Notes: generated by a model not told the origin, from the letters alone. Positions 1 through 8,933 are shown, counted from the first letter of the stretch. The stretch is DNA of 64,000 nt from Paludibacteraceae bacterium (GCA_017937025.1 JAGBEJ010000005.1:62001-126000), one strand, 5' to 3'. Numbers and translations are program-made.

Positions 1-231
1 CCTAACATGCCGCTTGTGAAGAACTTCATAATGGAGAATGTTACAAGCAATGGCAGCAAGTATGGCGTGTGGATTGACGGACTTGAGAACACTCCGCAAA
101 AGCAGGTTACAGGCGTGACTCTCAAGAACTGCTCTTTTGACAATGTGAAGACTCCGCATAAGATAGTCGGAGCGGAGAATGTGAAATTCGACAATGTCAA
201 GATAAACGGTTCTCTTGTCGAGATTAAGTAA
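1..231 (+). CDS. Glycoside hydrolase family 28 (polygalacturonase-like), C-terminal end only
   Basis: The reading frame is open from the first base, so the 5' part lies outside the window; 76 codons and the stop are visible. The visible part is the end of a right-handed beta-helix: short repeated units with an Asn-Val ladder (FDNVKT, FDNVKING), as in the C-terminus of the complete GH28 protein at 12168-13805, which also ends in a short Lys/Val-rich strand. GH28 enzymes hydrolyse alpha-1,4 galacturonide links in pectin. The catalytic region is not visible, so GH28 is inferred from the helix-ladder resemblance; another pectate-lyase-fold family is possible. Confidence 0.6.
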   Translation, partial: PNMPLVKNFIMENVTSNGSKYGVWIDGLENTPQKQVTGVTLKNCSFDNVKTPHKIVGAENVKFDNVKINGSLVEIK

Positions 232-244
232 AAAACGAGATTGG

Positions 245-274
245 ATGGGTGACCGGCGGTTGCCCATTCTTTTT
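245..274 (+). terminator. Rho-independent terminator after the partial GH28 gene
   Basis: An ATGGG/CCCAT stem with an ACC/GGT inner pair is followed by TTCTTTTT. It lies 14 bases after the GH28 stop and separates that gene from the next. Confidence 0.5.
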
Positions 275-296
275 ATAACTCAAAAAAACAGTCATT

Positions 297-1142
297 ATGA
301 AAGCACGTAATTTATTTCTGTCGCTGGCGCTTTCGCTGCTCGCAGTCAATAATGTTTGTGCGGAAGGCGACACCATAGAGACGAAGGTCTTCGATGTCAA
401 AGGCGTGGGACTTAAGATGGTTAAGATTCCTGCCGGTTCGTATATGGCAGGCGCGCAGAACGTTAATCCGTCTTTGCCTAATTATGACCCTAATGCAAAA
501 GCGGACGAAAGTCCTGTTCACAAGGTCAATCTTGACTCGTTCTGGATGGGAGAGACCGAGGTGACTCAGGAACTCTGGCAAGCCGTCACAGGTTCTGATG
601 CCAAGAAAGAGGGCTGGAGCAAGAAGGTTGGCAAGGGTAATGATTTCCCTGCGTACTATCTGAGCTACAACGAAATTTCGCAATTCATCACCAAATTGAA
701 TCTGTACATGCTGGAGTCTGACAAATTGCCTGCGGATATGGAATTTGCTCTGCCTACTGAGGCTGAGTGGGAGTATGCTGCTCGTGGCGGCGATTCTTTG
801 AGCATTTACGCAGGAAGCGACAGCATAAACTATGTCGCATGGTACTGGGGCAATTCGGAGTCTCAGGTTCACAAGGTCGGCGAGAAAAAGGCTAATGCTT
901 TTGGGCTTAAGGACATGACTGGAAACCTTTGGGAATGGACGTCGGATTTGTATTTCCAGTATCCGGACCATGAGGTGAAGAACCCTGTAGTGAACGGCAA
1001 ACTGGACGTGAGAGTGCTGAAAGGCGGCAGCTGGATGGTCAACGAAAAGAAGAACCGGCTGACTGTCAGACAGCAGTGCGGTCAGGACTTTGAGTATGTG
1101 GACTATGGCTTCAGGTTAGTCTTGCGCCATGTCAATAAATAG
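297..1142 (+). CDS. Secreted formylglycine-generating-enzyme-like (SUMF1 fold) protein
   Basis: 281 residues. A signal peptide (about 1-22, ending NVCA) is followed by a C-type-lectin-like SUMF1/FGE domain. Recognisable motifs in order are KIPAGSY, WMGETEVTQELW, LPTEAEWEYAARGG, MTGNLWEWTSD, LKGGSW and YGFRLV. True formylglycine-generating enzymes have an active-site cysteine pair after the GGSW motif; here that segment has only one cysteine (RQQCGQ), not at the expected place. It is therefore probably a non-catalytic or differently acting family member; many Bacteroidota envelope proteins share this fold. Its stop overlaps the start of the next gene by 14 bases, so the two are co-transcribed and perhaps translationally coupled. 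Confidence 0.8.
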   Translation: MKARNLFLSLALSLLAVNNVCAEGDTIETKVFDVKGVGLKMVKIPAGSYMAGAQNVNPSLPNYDPNAKADESPVHKVNLDSFWMGETEVTQELWQAVTGSDAKKEGWSKKVGKGNDFPAYYLSYNEISQFITKLNLYMLESDKLPADMEFALPTEAEWEYAARGGDSLSIYAGSDSINYVAWYWGNSESQVHKVGEKKANAFGLKDMTGNLWEWTSDLYFQYPDHEVKNPVVNGKLDVRVLKGGSWMVNEKKNRLTVRQQCGQDFEYVDYGFRLVLRHVNK

Positions 1143-2109
1143 CAGAGTCGTATATAAGGTGGTGAAATGGACGGTCGCAGTGCTGTCCTACGCATTCCTT
1201 GTGTATGTTCTGCTTACTTTCGACTCCTATTCGGAACTGTTATCGCAGTGGGAGGACTCGTTTTCTGCAGGGCGATGGGGCTGGCTGCTGTTTGTTTTTC
1301 TGCTGTGGCCGGTCAATCTGTCCTTGGAAGCGCTTAAGTGGCGGTTTTTGACGTCTAAACTGCAAAGGCTTGGCTTTGGACAGGCGTTTCTGTCTGTGCT
1401 GGCTGGCGATGTCGCGGCTTTCTTCACTCCGAATCGTTTGGGCGAGGTCGCAGGCAGATGCATGTTTTTGAATGAGGAGAATAGGCTGAAGGGCATATCG
1501 CTTACCGTGAGCAATGGCGTTAGCCAGACTTTGGCTATATGCCTGTTCGGCGTTCCGTCTCTTGTGCTTTCGGCAGTCGCTTATGGCAAGGACGGCGTGA
1601 CAAACTCGCATGTGGTCTTGTTCGTGTGCCTGTTTTTGGCGATACTGCTTGTTTATGCGTTCTTGCCGAGGATATTTGCCTTCCTTTCGGGATTGAGTCG
1701 GGTGCCATCGTCGGTTGTGCGCTTCCTGGAGCCGTTGTGCGCTCATACGGGTGCCGATCTTGCCAAGGTCTTGTTTGTGTCGTCGTGCAGATATGTCGTG
1801 TTCTCATTGCAGTATTATTTTATGCTGCGTTTCTTTATGATTGACCTGTCGTTGGCGTATGGGGCAATCTTTATTGCTACGAATTATTTAATTATTACCT
1901 TTGTACCTTCAATGTCCTTCTCTGAATTGGCAGTTAGGGCAGGTGTCGCATCCGTTGTTTTCGCTCCGTTAACCGACAATATGATAGGAGTGATGGCGAC
2001 GGGAGCCAGTACGTGGCTGGTGAATTATCTTCTGCCTATGCTGCTTGGCTCTGTGGTGTGGCTGAAATATAATCCAGAGAAAAAGAAAAACTTGGAGAGT
2101 TATGGATAA
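1129..2109 (+). CDS. Flippase-like integral membrane protein (LPG synthase transmembrane region family)
   Basis: 326 residues, strongly hydrophobic, about eight transmembrane helices. The motif FFTPNRLGEVAGR matches the N/R-G-E signature of the lysylphosphatidylglycerol synthase TM / UPF0104 family (flippase-like domain). There is no cytosolic aminoacyl-transferase domain, so it is not a full MprF. Family members are linked to lipid or glycolipid movement; the substrate here is unknown. It overlaps the upstream FGE-like gene by 14 bases and the downstream acyltransferase by 8. That coupling to an acyltransferase fits a lipid-related role. Confidence 0.75.
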   Translation: MSINSRVVYKVVKWTVAVLSYAFLVYVLLTFDSYSELLSQWEDSFSAGRWGWLLFVFLLWPVNLSLEALKWRFLTSKLQRLGFGQAFLSVLAGDVAAFFTPNRLGEVAGRCMFLNEENRLKGISLTVSNGVSQTLAICLFGVPSLVLSAVAYGKDGVTNSHVVLFVCLFLAILLVYAFLPRIFAFLSGLSRVPSSVVRFLEPLCAHTGADLAKVLFVSSCRYVVFSLQYYFMLRFFMIDLSLAYGAIFIATNYLIITFVPSMSFSELAVRAGVASVVFAPLTDNMIGVMATGASTWLVNYLLPMLLGSVVWLKYNPEKKKNLESYG

Positions 2110-3256
2110 AACATTCGATTTTGAGTCAATCAGACCTTACAGAGACAACGAAATTCATGATGTGATAACTTCGTTGCTCAATGAACCGCAGCTCGTTTCG
2201 CTGTTGCCAGTCTTGTTCCCAGGGCAGGACATCGAGAAGTTCAAGCAGCATTTGCTCGGTTTGCAGAATATTCATGAGTTTCAGTCGAGCGTTATCAAGG
2301 CCTATCTCGACGGAATAGAGAAAATCGCAACTGACGGAGTGGAACTTAATGGCTTTGAGAATATAGACACGTCCAAGGCGTATATTTTCATATCTAATCA
2401 CAGGGATATAATCCTTGACTCGGCGTTCCTGAATACTCACTTGATAGCTGCGAATGTGCCTCTGACAGAAATCGCGATAGGCGACAATCTGTTGATATTT
2501 GAGTGGATAAGGAAATTGGTGAGACTGAACCGCAGTTTCATCGTGGAGCGCAATTTGCCGGTTCGTCAACAGCTGGACAGTTCGTTGAGATTGTCGGCTT
2601 ATATAAGAGACTCAATATCAAATAGAAACCGCAGCGTGTGGATAGCTCAGAGAGAAGGCCGCGCGAAGGACTCAAACGACAGAACCCAAGTGGCTCTGCT
2701 TAAAATGTTCAACATGAGCGGCAATGGCACTTTCGCAGAGAATTTCAAAGAGATAAGCCTGTGTCCGCTGAGCATAACATACGAGTATGACCCTTGCGAC
2801 TACCTGAAGGCTAAGGAATTCCAGCAGAAACGTGACGACGCTTCATACAAGAAGTCGCAGGCGGACGATTTGCTGAATATGAAGACTGGCGTTTTGGGCA
2901 AGAAAGGCCGTGTGCGTTTCCAGATTACAGGTCCGATGGACAAGGAGATAGATGAGATAGTTTCAAAAACTTCGGTCAAGAACGAGCAGCTGACAATGCT
3001 TGCCGACGCAATAGACCGCCGCATACATAAGAATTACTCTATATTCCCAAATAACAAGGTGGCATACGACGAACTGTTCAATGAGAATCGTTTCGCTGGA
3101 GAGTACACTAAAGAGGAAAAGCAGCGCTTTGATGATTATTTGGAGGGCCAGCTCCAGAAGATAGAGCTGGAGAATAAGGATTCTGTATATTTGCGCACTA
3201 AGATGCTTGAAATGTATGCGAATCCTTTGGTGAACCATCTTAAGGCAATAGAATAA
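2102..3256 (+). CDS. Glycerolipid acyltransferase domain protein
   Basis: 384 residues, no signal peptide. A glycerophosphate-acyltransferase-type domain is recognised by SNHRDIILDS (about residues 98-107) and by WIAQREGRAKDSNDRTQ, the motif that contacts the phosphate of the acceptor. The family transfers acyl chains to a glycerol backbone at the inner membrane. The histidine and aspartate are separated by five residues (HRDIILD) instead of the usual four, unless the first Asp of HRD is used. The C-terminal 130 residues are charged and helical. It overlaps the upstream flippase-like gene by 8 bases and cysE follows after one base, so it is mid-operon. Confidence 0.75.
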   Translation: MDKTFDFESIRPYRDNEIHDVITSLLNEPQLVSLLPVLFPGQDIEKFKQHLLGLQNIHEFQSSVIKAYLDGIEKIATDGVELNGFENIDTSKAYIFISNHRDIILDSAFLNTHLIAANVPLTEIAIGDNLLIFEWIRKLVRLNRSFIVERNLPVRQQLDSSLRLSAYIRDSISNRNRSVWIAQREGRAKDSNDRTQVALLKMFNMSGNGTFAENFKEISLCPLSITYEYDPCDYLKAKEFQQKRDDASYKKSQADDLLNMKTGVLGKKGRVRFQITGPMDKEIDEIVSKTSVKNEQLTMLADAIDRRIHKNYSIFPNNKVAYDELFNENRFAGEYTKEEKQRFDDYLEGQLQKIELENKDSVYLRTKMLEMYANPLVNHLKAIE

Positions 3257-3257
3257 A

Positions 3258-4160
3258 ATGGAAATAAGAAAGAACAAAGAGCGCCAGAAGGCTCTTGACG
3301 AGGCAGTCTCAAAACTGACCGAACAAGCGGGGCTGGAGACTGTCGGATTCCAGTCGGAGACGGATTTTTCCATGCCTTCGACCAAGACTTTGCGCAGAAT
3401 AGTCAATCTTTCGCGTTCGGTGCTGTTCCCTGGCTATTACGAGGAGGCTCCTGCGAATCCTTATAACATAACATATCACATCGGTGTCGGCGTGGAGGAA
3501 CTGCACAAACTGCTTGTTGGGCAGATTGTGGCAGGCTTCAATTTCACGGATGAAGGACTGAGCGAGGATGAGAAGGTCGACCTCTGGGACAAGGCTGACG
3601 CGATAGCCACAGACTTCGTGGCCAAGTTGCCAGAACTCAGAGCTGTGCTTTCTACTGATGTTGTGGCTGCGTATAACGGCGACCCGGCAGCAAAAAGCTA
3701 CGGCGAGGTTATCTTCTGCTATCCCGTGCTCAAGGCATTGGTTAATTACCGTGTCGCTCATGAATTGCTAAAACTCGGTGTGCCTCTTATTCCTCGTATA
3801 ATAACTGAGTTGGCGCACTCGGAGACCGGAATAGACATACATCCAGGCGCTGTCATAGGCAAGTATTTTACGATAGACCACGGTACTGGCGTTGTGATAG
3901 GCGAGACGGCTGTCATAGGCAATAATGTCAAGCTGTATCAGGGCGTGACGCTCGGTGCTAAGAGTTTCCCTCTTGATGAAGACGGAAACCCAATCAAGGG
4001 CATTATGAGGCACCCTGTGATAGAGGACGACGTGATTGTGTACAGCAACGCATCGATACTTGGCCGTGTGACAATAGGGCGCGGTTCGGTGATAGGCGGC
4101 AACGTGTGGATAGTGAACGATGTGCCTCCAGGTTCGAAGGTCTTCCACGATGGCAAATAA
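3258..4160 (+). CDS. cysE: Serine O-acetyltransferase
   Basis: 300 residues. The enzyme acetylates L-serine with acetyl-CoA, the first step of cysteine synthesis. An alpha-helical N-terminal region (1-185) is followed by a left-handed beta-helix of hexapeptide repeats (about 190-290). Catalytic-type motifs are GIDIHPGA, IDHGTGVVIGET and GVTLGAKSFP. The long N-terminal part matches the EpsC/CysE version common in Bacteroidota. It begins one base after the acyltransferase stop and is the last gene of a four-gene run from 297. Confidence 0.92.
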   Translation: MEIRKNKERQKALDEAVSKLTEQAGLETVGFQSETDFSMPSTKTLRRIVNLSRSVLFPGYYEEAPANPYNITYHIGVGVEELHKLLVGQIVAGFNFTDEGLSEDEKVDLWDKADAIATDFVAKLPELRAVLSTDVVAAYNGDPAAKSYGEVIFCYPVLKALVNYRVAHELLKLGVPLIPRIITELAHSETGIDIHPGAVIGKYFTIDHGTGVVIGETAVIGNNVKLYQGVTLGAKSFPLDEDGNPIKGIMRHPVIEDDVIVYSNASILGRVTIGRGSVIGGNVWIVNDVPPGSKVFHDGK

Positions 4161-4201
4161 TTAATGACACTCGTTTATAGAAACGTATAATAAATTTTTT
4201 G

Positions 4202-5941
4202 ATGAAAGAAACATTCCCGATAATGGGTAAGACCTACAAAGGTCTAGAAGAAGTCCTGGCAAAAGAGTTGCAGGATATGGGCGCGCAGGATATAGAGGTC
4301 GGCAACAGAGCCGTCAGCTTCAAAGGCGACAAGTCTTTGCTTTATAAAGTCAACCTGTGTGCGAGAACTGCTACCAGATTCCTCGTGCCGCTGGTGACAT
4401 TTGAAGCGCGTGATGCCGATGAACTCTATGCTAAGGCGAAGGCTATCGATTGGAGCGAGTACCTAAGCGCAGATAACACATTCTCAATAGATTCGACAGT
4501 TTACTCTGAGACATTCACGCATTCCAAATTCGTGGCGTACAGGGTGAAGGACGCGATTGCCGACCAGTTCATGGAGAAAGAGAACAAACGTCCGTCGGTG
4601 AGTCTTACCAATGCCGATTTGATGATAAACGTGCATGTCTCGGAGACAGTGTGCACTATTTCTCTTGACAGTACTGGAGAATCATTGCACAAAAGAGGCT
4701 ACCGTGTGGGACAGACCGAGGCGCCTATCAGCGAAGTGCTTGCCGCAGGAATGCTGCTGCAGGCAGGATGGGACGGTAGCACCGACCTCATAGACCCGAT
4801 GTGCGGCAGCGGGACGATTGTCATAGAGGCAGCGCTTATAGCATTGAACATTCCTCCAGGAATATTCCGCAAGGAGTTCGCTTTCGAGAAGTGGAGAGAT
4901 TTTGACAAGGAATTGTTCGATGAACTTTATAACGACGACAGTTTTGAGCGTGAGTTCAATCATAAGATTTATGGCTCGGATATTTCTGTGCCTGCCATAA
5001 GAATAGCAGAACAGAACGTCAAGAGCGCAGGACTGACAAAGTACATAGAACTGAACGCAGTCAGCATACAAGACATAGAGATGCCGGAGACTGCGAAACT
5101 CATGGTGACAAATCCTCCTTACGGCGAGAGATTGAAGCCAGAGAAGATACAAGACCTTTACGGCGACATAGGCAGAATGCTCAAGCAGAAGTTCACTGGC
5201 GGAACTGCTTGGGTGATAAGCAGCGAGGAAACATACCTCTCATGCATCGGCATGAAGCCGTCACAGAAGATTCATCTCATGAATGGCGAGATGGACTGTT
5301 TGTACTGCAAGTACGAGGTGTTTGCCGGCAAGCGTGAGGATTTTGTGAAGGAGAAGATTAGGAACGGAGAATACCATAAAGAGGAGGAGAAACCAGAATT
5401 CAAGCGCACGGAGCGCGGACACTTCAGTTTTGAGAAGGAAACACGCTCTTTTGATGATTTCAAGAGAGAGCGCAAGGATGATCGCGAACGTCGTCAGCAT
5501 AGCGGACGCCGTTTCTACAGCGACCGTCCGCAAGACCGGAACTATGGCGAAAACAGAGGCGGCAGAAGAGATGATAGGAGGGACGACAGGAGGGACGATG
5601 GTTTCCGTCCACGCAGAAGCAGAGAAGAATTCTCTCGCGACGACAGAGATTTCCGCAAGGACTCTAAGTTCGGCAGGGATAGAAAACCGTTTGGCAAGTT
5701 CAGAGATTCGGAGAAACCTTCAAGAGGCTTCAAAAAGGACGGATGGAAAGACGGTGACAGAAAAGAACGCGGTGACCGAAGAAAGTTCAGGGACGATGAC
5801 CGAAAAGGTTTTAAGTCGGGCCGTGGCGAAGGCAAGTCGTTCGGCCGAAAGGGCTCTTTCGGGGCGAAGGGTGGCCGCGACAACTTCAAGAAGCGCAATG
5901 AAGGAAGACGTAAGGATTCATGGGGCGACGAAGAAGATTAA
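4202..5941 (+). CDS. rlmL: rRNA guanine-N2 methyltransferase, RlmL/THUMP type, with long Arg/Asp/Gly tail
   Basis: 579 residues from the ATG at 4202; a TTG one codon earlier also gives an open start. An N-terminal THUMP RNA-binding domain (about 45-155) is followed by a class I SAM-dependent methyltransferase with DPMCGSGTIVIEAA and the catalytic NPPYGERL (about 303-310). These features match the N-terminal half of RlmL, which makes m2G2445 in 23S rRNA. Residues after about 395 form a 185-residue low-complexity tail of RDDRRDD, RRDDGFRP and GRGEGKSFGRK-type repeats, absent from the E. coli enzyme and resembling RNA-helicase tails. The tail is probably disordered and RNA-binding (inference). 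Confidence 0.88.
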   Translation: MKETFPIMGKTYKGLEEVLAKELQDMGAQDIEVGNRAVSFKGDKSLLYKVNLCARTATRFLVPLVTFEARDADELYAKAKAIDWSEYLSADNTFSIDSTVYSETFTHSKFVAYRVKDAIADQFMEKENKRPSVSLTNADLMINVHVSETVCTISLDSTGESLHKRGYRVGQTEAPISEVLAAGMLLQAGWDGSTDLIDPMCGSGTIVIEAALIALNIPPGIFRKEFAFEKWRDFDKELFDELYNDDSFEREFNHKIYGSDISVPAIRIAEQNVKSAGLTKYIELNAVSIQDIEMPETAKLMVTNPPYGERLKPEKIQDLYGDIGRMLKQKFTGGTAWVISSEETYLSCIGMKPSQKIHLMNGEMDCLYCKYEVFAGKREDFVKEKIRNGEYHKEEEKPEFKRTERGHFSFEKETRSFDDFKRERKDDRERRQHSGRRFYSDRPQDRNYGENRGGRRDDRRDDRRDDGFRPRRSREEFSRDDRDFRKDSKFGRDRKPFGKFRDSEKPSRGFKKDGWKDGDRKERGDRRKFRDDDRKGFKSGRGEGKSFGRKGSFGAKGGRDNFKKRNEGRRKDSWGDEED

Positions 5942-5960
5942 TCGGATTTAATGATAGGGG

Positions 5961-5996
5961 CAGGGCGTGCTGAGAAGGCACGCCTTGTTTTTTTTA
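5961..5996 (+). terminator. Terminator of rlmL, abutting the convergent gene
   Basis: A CAGGGCGTGC/GCACGCCTTG stem with a 7-base loop is followed by eight T. The T-run ends on the stop codon of the convergent radical SAM gene (complement of 5994-5996). Confidence 0.8.
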
Positions 5997-6977
5997 ATAG
6001 ACGCAGTTTGTGCAAATGTCTACGCTTGTCCTGCGTTTCAGGACTGTGGCTCTGAATTCGTTTGCGCTCTTCCCGTGCCATATTTCCTTGAGTGTAGAGT
6101 GCTTTATGTTGCCGAAGGAATGTTCGGCGTTTTTGTCAAAGCTGCAAGGTGTCACGTCGCCGTCAATTGTGAAGCAGGCGGACGTGAAGACGCGTGCGCA
6201 TCTGTTGTGCAGTGTCCTTTTGATAGAGTAGGTGCCGTCGTCGAGTTTTATGTATCGAGAAAAGGATTCATTTGTCGGAATCAGTTCGTTCCCTTGCTTG
6301 TAGTCGTATATTTGAGCGGTTTTCAGCGTGAATTTGTCGGCGCCGTAAGTCTTAGCCAAGTTCCTTGCCGCATCGACTTCGTTTTCGTTGTGCTTGAACA
6401 GCAGCATCTGCATCTCTATCAGAGGTTTGCTCTTTCGAGATTTCTTTTTTTCGTCGGCGATGAGTCTTATAGCATTGAGCGCTTTGTCAATCTGTCCTCC
6501 AATCCTGTATTTCTCATAACTTTCCTGTGTGGCTCCGTCAACAGACACGATAATCTTGTCAAGTCCAGAGGCGACGATTCTTTCGGCGAGTTCGCTGTTT
6601 ATCAGCTGTCCGTTGGTTGAAGTGGCGGTGTAAATGCGCTTCTTGTGGGCGTATTTCGCCATTTCGCAAAAGTCCTTGTTCAGGAAGGGCTCGCCTTGCA
6701 GATATAGGGTTGTGTAAAGCGCGTGGCCGCTGATTTCGTCGATGATTGTCTTGTATAAATCCATTGACATTGTGCCTCGTCTGCGTGTTAGCGCGAGTGT
6801 GCCGGAAGGGCATTGTGGGCATCTCAGATTGCAGCAGCTGGCGATTTCGACAGAAAACAAAAAAGGCATTCCGTAGCAGTGAGGCTTATGGGTGATGGCA
6901 GACAACAAATACCCGCAATATGACCATATCGCGTTCGTTGTTTTCCTTATAAACGAAAGACTGTAGGCTCGCTTCAT
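5994..6977 (-). CDS. Radical SAM / SPASM domain protein
   Basis: 327 residues. The N-terminal radical SAM core carries CNLRCPQC (CX3CX2C, 4Fe-4S that cleaves SAM) near residue 49. A C-terminal SPASM-type cysteine cluster (CARVFTSACF, GDVTPCSF, ICTNC) binds auxiliary Fe-S clusters. Proteins of this layout modify peptides, mature enzymes or modify sugars and lipids. No precursor peptide or target enzyme is visible nearby, so the substrate is unknown. It is a single minus-strand gene, convergent with rlmL. Confidence 0.85.
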   Translation of the reverse strand: MKRAYSLSFIRKTTNAIWSYCGYLLSAITHKPHCYGMPFLFSVEIASCCNLRCPQCPSGTLALTRRRGTMSMDLYKTIIDEISGHALYTTLYLQGEPFLNKDFCEMAKYAHKKRIYTATSTNGQLINSELAERIVASGLDKIIVSVDGATQESYEKYRIGGQIDKALNAIRLIADEKKKSRKSKPLIEMQMLLFKHNENEVDAARNLAKTYGADKFTLKTAQIYDYKQGNELIPTNESFSRYIKLDDGTYSIKRTLHNRCARVFTSACFTIDGDVTPCSFDKNAEHSFGNIKHSTLKEIWHGKSANEFRATVLKRRTSVDICTNCVY

Positions 6978-7156
6978 TGGCGCTTTTTATGAATTGCGAA
7001 TTAATGCCAAAATAAAATTGTAAACAAATCTTAAATCAAGGCGATTTCACACTTCAAAAATAGGTAATTTGATTTATTATTAAGATTTTTGTAAAATATA
7101 ATTGTGGAAAATACACAAGAACAGAAATAACAAACTAATAAAAACAAAGAAAAATT

Positions 7157-8848
7157 ATGAAGAAGCACTTATTGGTTGCTTTGGCGGCTTTGACAATGAC
7201 ATTAGGCTTTATGTCATGTAAGAAAATGGGTCCGCTATCCCAAGAGTATTTCAAAGTCACTCCTGCCGTTCTTGAGGCAAAGGGTGGAGTTGTTAATGCT
7301 ACTATCACTGGTACATTCCCAGAGAAGTATTTGAAGAAGAAGGCTACAGTGACACTGACTCCAGTGTTGAAGTACAATGGCACTTCCGAGAAGCTTACAG
7401 CTGCTACATTCCAGGGCGAGGCTGTTAAGGGCAACAACAAGAAGATCTCTTACAAGGCAGGTGGAACTTACACACACCGTGTTCAGTTCGACTTCAAGCC
7501 AGGCATGGAGAAGTCTGAGCTTTACCTGACATTCCAGGTTAACACAGGCTCAAAGACATTTGACCTTCCTGAAATTAAGGTTGCAGACGGTATCAACTGC
7601 ACATACATGTTGGCTAAGGCAGAGAACCTCGAGCCTGCATTCGCAGCAGATGAGTTCTCACACTCAATAACTTCAACTCAGAGTGCTGACATCAACTTCC
7701 TCGTCGCTAAGACAAACATCCGCTCTTCTGAGTTGGACAAGGAGGAAATCAAGGCTTTGGCTGAGAAGCTGAGCCAGGTTAGCACAACAGAAGGTTCTAA
7801 GGTGGAAAGTGTTGAGATTTCTGGTTATGCATCTCCAGAAGGTTCTGTCAGCTTGAATACAAACTTGGCTGAGGGGCGTGAGAAGGTTGCTGTAGATTAC
7901 ATGAACAAGCAGCTTAGCAAGATCAAGCAGAACGTAGAGATTGATTCTAAGTACACATCTGAGGACTGGGATGGTTTCCAGGAACTTGTTCAGAAGTCGG
8001 ATATTCAGGATAAGGCGCTTATTTTGAGCGTGCTTTCTCAGTTCTCTGACCCAGATCAGAGAGAGGTTGAGATTCGTAAGTTGAGCGCAGCATACAAGGT
8101 GCTTGCTACTGACATTCTCCCACAGCTCCGTCGTTCTAAGATGAAGGTTGTGACTTCTATCTCTGGCAAGACTGACGATCAGCTCAAGGCTGCAGTCAAG
8201 AACGGTGAGCAGCTCTCTATAGAGGAACTTCTCTACACAGCAACTCTTACAGAGAATGCTAAGGAGAAGGAGGATATCTATCAGAAGGCGGTTGACCAGT
8301 ATCCAGATGACTGGAGAGCAGTCAACAACCTCGGTGCTGCTAAGTATCTCCTCGGCGACTTCGCTGGCGCAGAGAAGTTGTTCTCTAAGGCTATGGATAT
8401 GAATTCTTCAGCAGACGAGACAAACTACAACTGGGGTATCATAAAGCTCCGCAACGGAGAGAACAAGATAGCTGAGCAGTTCCTCGGAAAGGCAGCTGGA
8501 CTTGGCGACAAACTTGACGCTGCTCTTGGTGTGGTTTATCTGCACAAGGGTGACTACGGCGCAGCTAACAAGGCTCTCGACGGCGACAAGACAAACAACG
8601 CTGCTATCGGCAAGCTCGTAGTAAGAGACAACGCTTCTGCTGAGACTATCCTCAACTCAGTTGAGACTCCAAACGCTCTCACTCACTACCTGAAGGCTAT
8701 CGTAAACGCTCGCAAGGGCAACAAGACAGCTTTGGTTTCTGAGTTGAAGCAGGCGGTAAGCGACAGCGACCTTAAGAAGCGTGCTAAGGTGGACATCGAG
8801 TTCGCTAAGTATGCGTCAGAGTCAGACTTCGCTGCTGTAGTAAAGTAA
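7157..8848 (+). CDS. OmpA-like/TPR lipoprotein, probably abundant
   Basis: 563 residues. Signal peptide II with lipobox GFMSC (Cys21) gives a lipoprotein. An N-terminal beta-rich region (25-160) is followed by an OmpA-like peptidoglycan-binding-type segment (about 217-250, ISGYASPEGS...NLAEGREK). Next come TPR-like helical repeats (about 360-480, YPDDWRAVNNLGAAKYLLGD). Related Bacteroidales proteins are described as TPR or OmpA-family surface proteins. Codon choice differs from neighbours (strong preference for GCT, AAG, CTC, ACA), typical of a highly expressed gene. It stands alone, with a 179-base upstream region and its own terminator. Confidence 0.75.
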   Translation: MKKHLLVALAALTMTLGFMSCKKMGPLSQEYFKVTPAVLEAKGGVVNATITGTFPEKYLKKKATVTLTPVLKYNGTSEKLTAATFQGEAVKGNNKKISYKAGGTYTHRVQFDFKPGMEKSELYLTFQVNTGSKTFDLPEIKVADGINCTYMLAKAENLEPAFAADEFSHSITSTQSADINFLVAKTNIRSSELDKEEIKALAEKLSQVSTTEGSKVESVEISGYASPEGSVSLNTNLAEGREKVAVDYMNKQLSKIKQNVEIDSKYTSEDWDGFQELVQKSDIQDKALILSVLSQFSDPDQREVEIRKLSAAYKVLATDILPQLRRSKMKVVTSISGKTDDQLKAAVKNGEQLSIEELLYTATLTENAKEKEDIYQKAVDQYPDDWRAVNNLGAAKYLLGDFAGAEKLFSKAMDMNSSADETNYNWGIIKLRNGENKIAEQFLGKAAGLGDKLDAALGVVYLHKGDYGAANKALDGDKTNNAAIGKLVVRDNASAETILNSVETPNALTHYLKAIVNARKGNKTALVSELKQAVSDSDLKKRAKVDIEFAKYASESDFAAVVK

Positions 8849-8870
8849 TTCAGTATTAATTGAAATATGT

Positions 8871-8903
8871 TGGCGGAAGGCATTCCCTTCCGCCATTTTT
8901 TTT
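8871..8903 (+). terminator. Strong terminator after the TPR lipoprotein
   Basis: A perfect 10-base stem TGGCGGAAGG/CCTTCCGCCA with a 5-base loop is followed by eight T. Confidence 0.9.
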
Positions 8904-8925
8904 ATCATAAGGTTTGAAAAAGGCT

Positions 8926-8933
8926 TACTTTTG
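8926..8933 (+). promoter_or_regulatory. Bacteroidota -7 promoter element of dusB
   Basis: TACTTTTG matches TAnnTTTG and lies 18 bases before the dusB ATG. An in-frame TTG at 8931 sits inside this element, which argues against that longer start. Confidence 0.65.

Noticed and set aside
5430-5951. Plus-strand alternative frame over the rlmL tail
   Set aside because: Low-complexity DNA is open in several frames; only the rlmL frame is continuous with the enzyme core.
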